64,000 nucleotides of DNA from Silurus meridionalis. Taxonomy: Eukaryota > Chordata > Actinopteri > Siluriformes > Siluridae. The notes beneath the pieces are model-generated. The model had not been told where the DNA came from. It made no database searches and saw only the letters and a list, made by a program, of their open reading frames with translations. The stretch covers positions 18,298,164 through 18,362,163 of the forward strand of contig NC_060906.1 in assembly GCF_014805685.1 (NCBI RefSeq). Direction: 5' to 3'. The translations under genes and the position numbers were made by a program. Shown piece after piece: positions 57,300 to 64,000 of the stretch. Positions within the stretch are counted from its first letter, which is position 1. Each line of letters begins with the position of its first letter.

Positions 57300-58610
57300 A
57301 AATGCAAAAGCATTCTTCAAAAGCTTTTGGTAGCTGCTTTAGACATGGAATTAAAAAAAAGCAAAAAAGCACACTCTGTGCCCTATAAAAGCACATGAAT
57401 CATGAGTTTGTCACAATGACTTTTGAAGTTTAGAACTTGTGTAATATTGCCACCCTTTTTGGTGACGTGATGCCCTGTTAGTTGTTCAAGTTGTGTTATT
57501 TCTTTACTCCATACAGTCTCCGCTAAAGGACATCTGTCTTCAGCACCCCTGTGTTCTCTGCTACACATTGGCAGAGCGGGTTGATTTATGTAGATTTATG
57601 GTTCATAGAGGATTTCAGTAATGACCTAGCAAAGATTGTCATAATTTTTTATATACAGGACTGTGAGTGTTTAAAAAAATCACAGAAAAACTAGGGGATA
57701 TATATAGAATGTATACAGTATAATAATATAATGTATACACACTATAACACTGAATGAAAGATGTGAGGTGTTTATGGTGTTATCTTCAAGATGCTAATTG
57801 AAATAGCCTTCACTGTAAGAAACAATGTAATGCTGTAAAAATGTACAAATCAAATAATTTCTGAGATGTGTTACAGCATGCTTGTCACTACTCCAAGCTC
57901 ACTGGTACACAAGCCCTGCTCACTGCTCATAGAGAGGGACGAGAGTTGTTTTGTGGAAAAAAGCAGTGAGGGTGGGAAATCAGGTGTGCCATATAATTCA
58001 TTATCCCCTCTAGGCTGTTTCTCAAACACCACACCTCCGCCGTCTGATTGGTAGACTGTGGTAAACATAATAGGACTTAACACCAGGCACTAACAGGTGG
58101 TACATGTGATGGCACTCTTAATGCTTTACATCGGTGGAGCGTGGCATGAAAAGAGAGTAAAAGATAGAACAACATGCCCATTGGATGGTGTACTGTTTTT
58201 ACTTTCACCTAAAAACTTTGGTTAATGTACAGTGCTTGCCAACATTCACCCAACACCACCTAGAACAGAGGTCTCCAGTCTTTTTTTTTTAATCTGCCAG
58301 CTAGCGGCACAAAGGATGAGAGAACTTAGTGGCTAAAGCACCATCTTACTGCTCAGAAGGCTGATGAGGTCCAAAGATTTAAGCAGAAGTCTGTGATAGT
58401 GGAAGGTGGGGGTGGTATTGAGTTATTTGAGAAACAGCCACAGACCCAACACATCACAGCTAAGAATAGGGATCTGTTCATTTTATTAGCATTTGGGACA
58501 GATCTCATAAGGAGGCATAAACTAGGTTTTTATTTTCCTTATGTATTGAAGTCCTGAGTGAAATCAGTAATCAGGTGTTGATGAGCGGAGTGAGGTTGTT
58601 TTAGCCATGA
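57300..58610. other. Unique DNA
   Basis: A T-rich scrap and a possible very degraded SINE at 58265-58380 (tagtggctaaagcaccatct). No gene seen. Confidence 0.35.
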
Positions 58611-58616
58611 CAGAGG

Positions 58617-58925
58617 GTACATTATGATGCTCCAGAGGAAAATCCTATTTGTTTGTAATCTTGTTCTTTCCTGTTAAAATACTTGCACATGCATTTGCAC
58701 AATTATGAGTGTGACACCCATATTCAGAAGAACTAGTTTGCTTTGTGCTGCATTACAAAACAATGTCATGCATCAAACTCAGTGATATGAAAGCACCTTA
58801 GCACTAATCGAATCCAAAATTATTAAGCGTGTGAGAAAAGAATGGCATTTGGAATGTTCTCACAAACATGCATGGAGTAAGTCATTGTATTTTTATTCAT
58901 GTGGGTACTGATGTGGAATAGTTTG

Positions 58926-58960
<35 letters not shown>
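58617..58960 (+). repeat. Ancient local duplication, copy 2, ending in (GA)n
   Basis: ggtacattatgatgctccag, gtttgtaatcttgttctttc, gtgctgcattacaaaaca, gtcatgcatcaaactcagtg and agaatggcatttggaatg. Partner of 55468-55830, about 3.15 kb away in the same direction. The GA run is 58928-58956. Confidence 0.7.
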
Positions 58961-58963
<3 letters not shown>

Positions 58964-58964
58964 T

Positions 58965-59380
58965 ATCGTATCTACGTAATGTAGTATGTAGATATTGGTT
59001 TGTAAATGTAAACTAATCTGTAGGATTAGATAAAAAATTGTTGTGAAGAATAACAACTATATAGTAATTAAATATACATCATAAAATATATCAGTATTCC
59101 TTACCACAACACATTTGAAAGAAAAAAAGATCAGCCTTGGAGCAGCTGAAAAACACTGCCAAGTGCCCTAAGAGTCTCAGACCATTGGTAAGAGGTGTTG
59201 GCAATACTAGCTGTTAATTGGCTTTTAATCATGCGTTTTGCACCCACATTCTTGAATGAGTCCAGTAGGTACAGCCAAGAATCAGCATTTCCAGTCTCCC
59301 TTTGCCATCAGTCACGATCGCATTGCCCCTGTAGATAACTTAATAGTCTACTGAGACCAGCACAGAGCTGTATAATGTCT
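58965..59380. other. Unique DNA
   Basis: No feature recognised. Confidence 0.4.
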
Positions 59381-59384
59381 TTGG

Positions 59385-59560
<176 letters not shown>

Positions 59561-59564
59561 ATTT

Positions 59565-62500
59565 AATAAATACTACAAAAAAACTAAATACTAAAAATGT
59601 AGAGCTAAGTTAATGTATATGGCATAAATAACAATAAATACAGCATAAGTGTTTACTGACCATTGCAGTTAGTAAAGGTCTTATTGTTTTAGCTACATTT
59701 AAATTAAATAGTATGAACATTGTTTACCACAGGTTATGGTTATCATCCTAATTAGGTTAATAATAATAATAATAAAAAAAAAAACCCATTAAATTTACCT
59801 GTCAAATCTTTGGAAAAAAGCTTTTTTCAATGTTCAATTTATTTTCAAAAGTCTTTGTTTTTTTATATTTCAAATCTATTCCAGTTGTTTTACATCATAT
59901 GTTTGACAGCCAAAGGAAAAAATGTGTTTAATTTCTTTCATTCATATTTTCTTTCACTGCATATTTTTTGGGCTGGTGCTAGAGTTTATAAATGCTATTG
60001 TGGCCTAAAGTTTCTCACTTCCAATAATAGCATGATCCTAAAAACAAGTTTTTATTTTCCTTGTATGACAGCAATCTTTCATGCAATTATTTTCTTATTG
60101 AACATTTATTATCAATAAATTTTATAAAGACCAAAACATACATTAATTGATTATCTAATGGCAGCTTTACATTGTTAACCGTGTTGTTACAGTATAATTA
60201 GTTTATTTCCTAACATTTTAACTTAATTAACATATTAATTAGTCTTAGACTGCATGGTCTGTCCCTGTGAATTAATTTTTACTATAGAAAAAATGTCACA
60301 TTAGAACAAGTTAATTAGCAGAAAAGTCAACACCTTCTGACCAATTAGAATCAAGAATTCAAAACTGGTATAAGAAATTAAAAGATATATAAGAAAGTAT
60401 TTCTTAGATATTTTGCAAGACATTACAAATCCTTTAATTAATTGTGCATTACTTATTGCATTTCATGGTTTTTTTTTTTTTTTTTGGGAATTCCAGAATT
60501 AGGTTTTTCAGCCTTGGGATATGAGCATGAGAAGCTTTTTATTGATTCTCTTTCATTTCAGGTTGCCTTTGATTAAAGCCTAAAAGACATGATTGTAAAT
60601 GAACAGATGTGTCTCAGTAGGAGCTAGGACAGGACGCAAATTGATCTGAGATATAATCATTTCATCTTTAATCTCTTCCTTCCATTTTAAAAGTCCTCCT
60701 TGTCATGTTTTTTAAGAATTATTTCTTATGCAAGCCACAGTTGCCCCAAACAACTCGGCATACAGAGAGACAGTGTGTCCGGTAATTAGATTTACAAACA
60801 CAGAGCAAGCAAGACAAGACAAGACAAAATGCTGACCTCAGAGGTAAAAGGTTAGCGAACAGAGGCGATTGAGATTGAGTACAGCTCCATGGTAAATCAT
60901 TAATAACAGGACGGATCTTATTACGGTTAAATACACCTCTGCTTTTTTGCCAATTACTGTGCATTCATTTTATTATAGCTGCATCAAGACAAGACATTCA
61001 TGATAAGAATTGATCTCTGAGCATCGCATGAGCATCAGTGCTGGAATAATAGAGGTGCACTTGCACCTGGGTAAATGTGATTAAAGCGAAAAATGCAACA
61101 TAAGTATAAATTTCAGCGAGGGGTTTGCCCTCTATCATCCAGGATCAATAGCTATTGCGCTGAAAAAGACTGGGCCATTTTATTTGCCTGATTGTGTAAC
61201 TGCTTTTGGATAACAGATTGTCTTATATTATGTGTCTCAAATGTCTTTAACAGGCAAAATGCCGGTGGATAAGCATTTGACAGGACAGAAAAAAATTTGA
61301 TTTCACCAGATATCAGAGAATCAAAGACATTTTGCAATGCAAATAAAAACTTATCTGCTTCTCAGAAACAATTTAACACTCTATTGGAAGTTCTGCAATA
61401 TTTACCACTAGCTAAAAAAAATTGCCATGTTATAAAAAAGAATGGTCAGCATACAGTACACTATATAATACTCTCATATACAACCTGTAAACACTTAAAG
61501 CCTATCTAAAATAATATACCAAAAGGTACCACATAGGCATCACTACTGCTCTTTAACAAAACAAACAAAAAAATTGATTGGCAACATAGACAACTCACAC
61601 ATTTGTAGTATGTATCATGTAGTGATAATCTTTGCCTAAAAATAAATAATAAATAGCAGCTAATAGCTGAAGTGGGAGATTTGTCCACTTGTTCCATTGA
61701 AGCGTTCAACAGGAATGGTATTTCTGAGGACATTGACTGGTGTTGGGCTGCATTTTATAATGGTGAGCAGTCAAAGAGAAGTCATCAGCTGTCAGAAAGA
61801 GAATCATAAACTCTTATACACGAGTAATGGCCTCTCAGAAATGAGTCCTTGGAGCACACTTTATTATTAAACAAAAGCTTGTAAAATAGCTTAAGTGCTC
61901 TTAACAGAGTTTTTCAGTTATCTTAAAAATGTGGGAAATAATTTCATGTAACATGTAACATGAATATTGCTGAGGCGACAGGAGCAGTTATTTGTACACC
62001 ATTATGCGCATGCAAACAGAGGAGTATGTACAAAGCGCTCGCAAATGCATGGAAAATTAATGTTTCATTGATTCAGGCTGTAGCTATGTCCCAACCTGCT
62101 AAAAAGGAAATGCATGTTCAGTATGCTATGCCAGTTGATTATTCAATGTCCAGTTTTAGACCTTTTAACTATATCAATTTCACCTTCACTGTATTATGCA
62201 TTGAAGCTGATTGCAATTTTTTTCAGGTTGAGAAAAAGTTTTAAAAAGTCACATTTATTGTGTTAATATAATTTCCTTTCTGTGGAAGCTAAATTGTGTC
62301 TGTGACATAGAGCCAGACTTGTGTGACAAAATACGTCCCAATTGACATGCATTATTAAAATATGTCACGGTCAGCAAATGTTTGGCCCACACATGACTGT
62401 CATAAACAGCTGATCACTGAACCACATATGGACCAAATCAAGCTTACATCTGCTCTGGCAGACCGGAGGCATGACACAGCCACATCTGAACTCAAACTGC

Positions 62501-63040
62501 AGCAAGTCCACATTAGCCTACAGTGTAATCCGCTTTTTAAGATTTAGATGGATCTAATCGATGAAATAGAATCTATACAAATGATGCTACTACCACCCAT
62601 AGTCAGGAATCCAAGAGATTAAAATTGGTTCCCAGGTTGAAAAGGATAGCAAGTCAATCAGAGCAACAATATCCAATCATGTTCAGATGACTTATAATAT
62701 AGAATATTTAAAATTTTTGGGATACAAAAACTGACTGCGCAAGTAATCGAAATATATTTTTGCTATTAACTAGAATAGCTGAAACTTGCTTTTCGTAACA
62801 GCAAAAAAAAATTCTTAGCGCAGTCACACTTGACCGATTAGTGTACATCGAAGCTGAACTGTGCTGAATGTTGGTGCTGGTCAGCAGGATTTGGCGTGTC
62901 TAAATGACTGATGGTGCTTATTAGCAGCTGAAGCCATAGGCACAGCACAGCGGTTTGCATGTGAATGGTGAATGGTGTGACCGTAGCATAGACAGAACTT
63001 TTACAAAAATGCTTTTCACCTACCATAATGAAGTATAGAC
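59565..63040. other. Unique AT-rich DNA, parts possibly conserved non-coding
   Basis: No repeat or exon is recognised over about 3.5 kb, unusual for this window. 60540-61150 and 61950-62170 have balanced composition with homeodomain-type words (taattag, cattaataac). Open frames here (94 codons at 61960, 102 at 59810) have no domain. Confidence 0.3.
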
Positions 63041-63047
63041 AGTGCAC

Positions 63048-63595
63048 TCAGAAAGTATTCAATGACTATTGTCTCACTAATATACAATAATATTAAAAAC
63101 AAAACTCAAATAATTTAACACACATTCACTTTTTTCTACATTTTTTAATGAAGAACCCTGGCAATAACTATTGCCATCTCTACAAGCTTCTTGAGCTTGA
63201 CAGCCTCTACTGTGTAATGTTGCTTCTGTGCTTCACATTGAACGATTACCCTTTACCCCAATCTTAGATCCTGAGCACTCTTGAGCTCTTGATCTGTTTA
63301 TCTTACTTCAATCATGACAGAGCACCCTGACCCTTTTGCTTCAAAACATGCCCAAAATATTATGCAGCTATCATCGTGCTTCACCATAGAAACTGAATTA
63401 TTTTGCTTCAGATGAAATACATGGTATTGGATTTGAATTTTTATCTTAGTTTCAACATACCATCTTTTTAATGTTGAGATTTATTTAGTTGCCTTCTGGC
63501 CCATTTCAAGTAAGCTATTATGTTCTCTATACATAGAAGTGCCTTCTATCCGATTCTGCATCATAAGTGCCAGATTGGTGAACTGCTGCAGAATT
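63048..63595 (-). mobile_element. Tc1-like transposon relic, minus strand
   Basis: The left end cagtgcactcagaaagtatt is a clear terminal repeat of the cagtgcattcagaaagtatt type. Reading on the minus strand, degraded transposase parts follow: agtgccttctatccgattct, gttgccttctggcccatttc and atcgtgcttcaccatag occupy the places of conserved blocks in that family. No open frame. The right end is missing. Confidence 0.7.
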
Positions 63596-63599
63596 AGGA

Positions 63600-63845
63600 A
63601 ATAATGTAACAAAATAAGTAAGGTGAAGAGGTCTTGCTATATTCTGAGTTGTCTGTGTATCTAGAAACAGTAAAATTAGGCAGTAAATAGGAATTCACTG
63701 CCCTTGTCTCAAGTTGTTTACTTTACTATCTGCTAGCATTTGTTTAGCATAGGTAGGGGGTTTTCTGATGCTTTTCATTTGCTGCTGTGGAAGGTTTCAT
63801 TTGTAAATGGTAAAGATGTATTTCCCACAATTTTACACTTGTAAA
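63600..63845. other. Unique DNA
   Basis: No feature recognised. Confidence 0.4.
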
Positions 63846-63848
63846 ATT

Positions 63849-63923
63849 ATCCATCCATCCATCCATCCATCCATCCATCCATCTATCCATCCATCCATCC
63901 ATCCATCCATCCATCCATCCATC
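63849..63923. repeat. (ATCC)n microsatellite
   Basis: About 18 units with one atct, followed by tacacttatccagattttgg, a decayed piece of a common fish repeat. Confidence 0.95.
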
Positions 63924-64000
63924 TTACACTTATCCAGATTTTGGTTATGGGGCAGCAGTCTTAGCAAAGATGCTTATCCATATCATCCAGCTCCCACACA

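Overview
This window is teleost nuclear DNA with no convincing host protein-coding exon. It is AT-rich, full of simple repeats, and carries a typical teleost set of mobile elements: tRNA-derived SINEs with a V-SINE-like tail, many Tc1/mariner relics, hAT and Tigger/pogo relics, DIRS, L2/CR1-like LINEs and solo LTRs. The SINE and LINE tails look most like those I know from catfishes and other otophysans; that placement is an inference from memory. Nothing suggests bacterial or organellar DNA. The window is probably a gene desert or a very large intron.

Layout: 1-7.2 kb holds two degraded Tc1-like fragments, a V-SINE, and a tandem array of about four SINE-derived units (4.63-5.96 kb). A 4.1-kb DIRS retrotransposon (7264-11359) follows, with inverted terminal repeats, an internal complementary region, and broken gag, RT/RNase H and tyrosine-recombinase frames. 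At 13.97-18.04 kb a palindromic MITE pair has been split by a 3.57-kb L2/CR1-like LINE. At 18.56-19.53 kb a Tigger-like relic carries a minus-strand solo LTR. At 22.8-25.7 kb a Tc1 relic is split by one of two direct copies of an unassigned 0.4-kb repeat with paired CRE octamers. At 26.7-29.8 kb there are stacked LINE fragments and a deleted hAT element.

From 30 to 48 kb the sequence is sparser: LINE 3' tails, a tRNA-Glu-derived SINE with a 21-bp target duplication, a palindromic minisatellite, and a LINE RT fragment that keeps YADD. At 48.8-49.2 kb there is a solo LTR. At 50.42-52.72 kb three Tc1-like elements lie in tandem, two of them with the same two internal deletions. Further DNA transposon relics, microsatellites and an ancient local duplication (55.5 and 58.6 kb) fill the rest.

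Nothing here forms a working pathway. The biology is layered transposition, internal deletion and nested insertion. The items most worth a second look are the three-copy Tc1 array, the SINE-derived tandem array, the paired CRE repeat, the split palindromic MITE, and a few non-repetitive stretches that could be conserved regulatory DNA.
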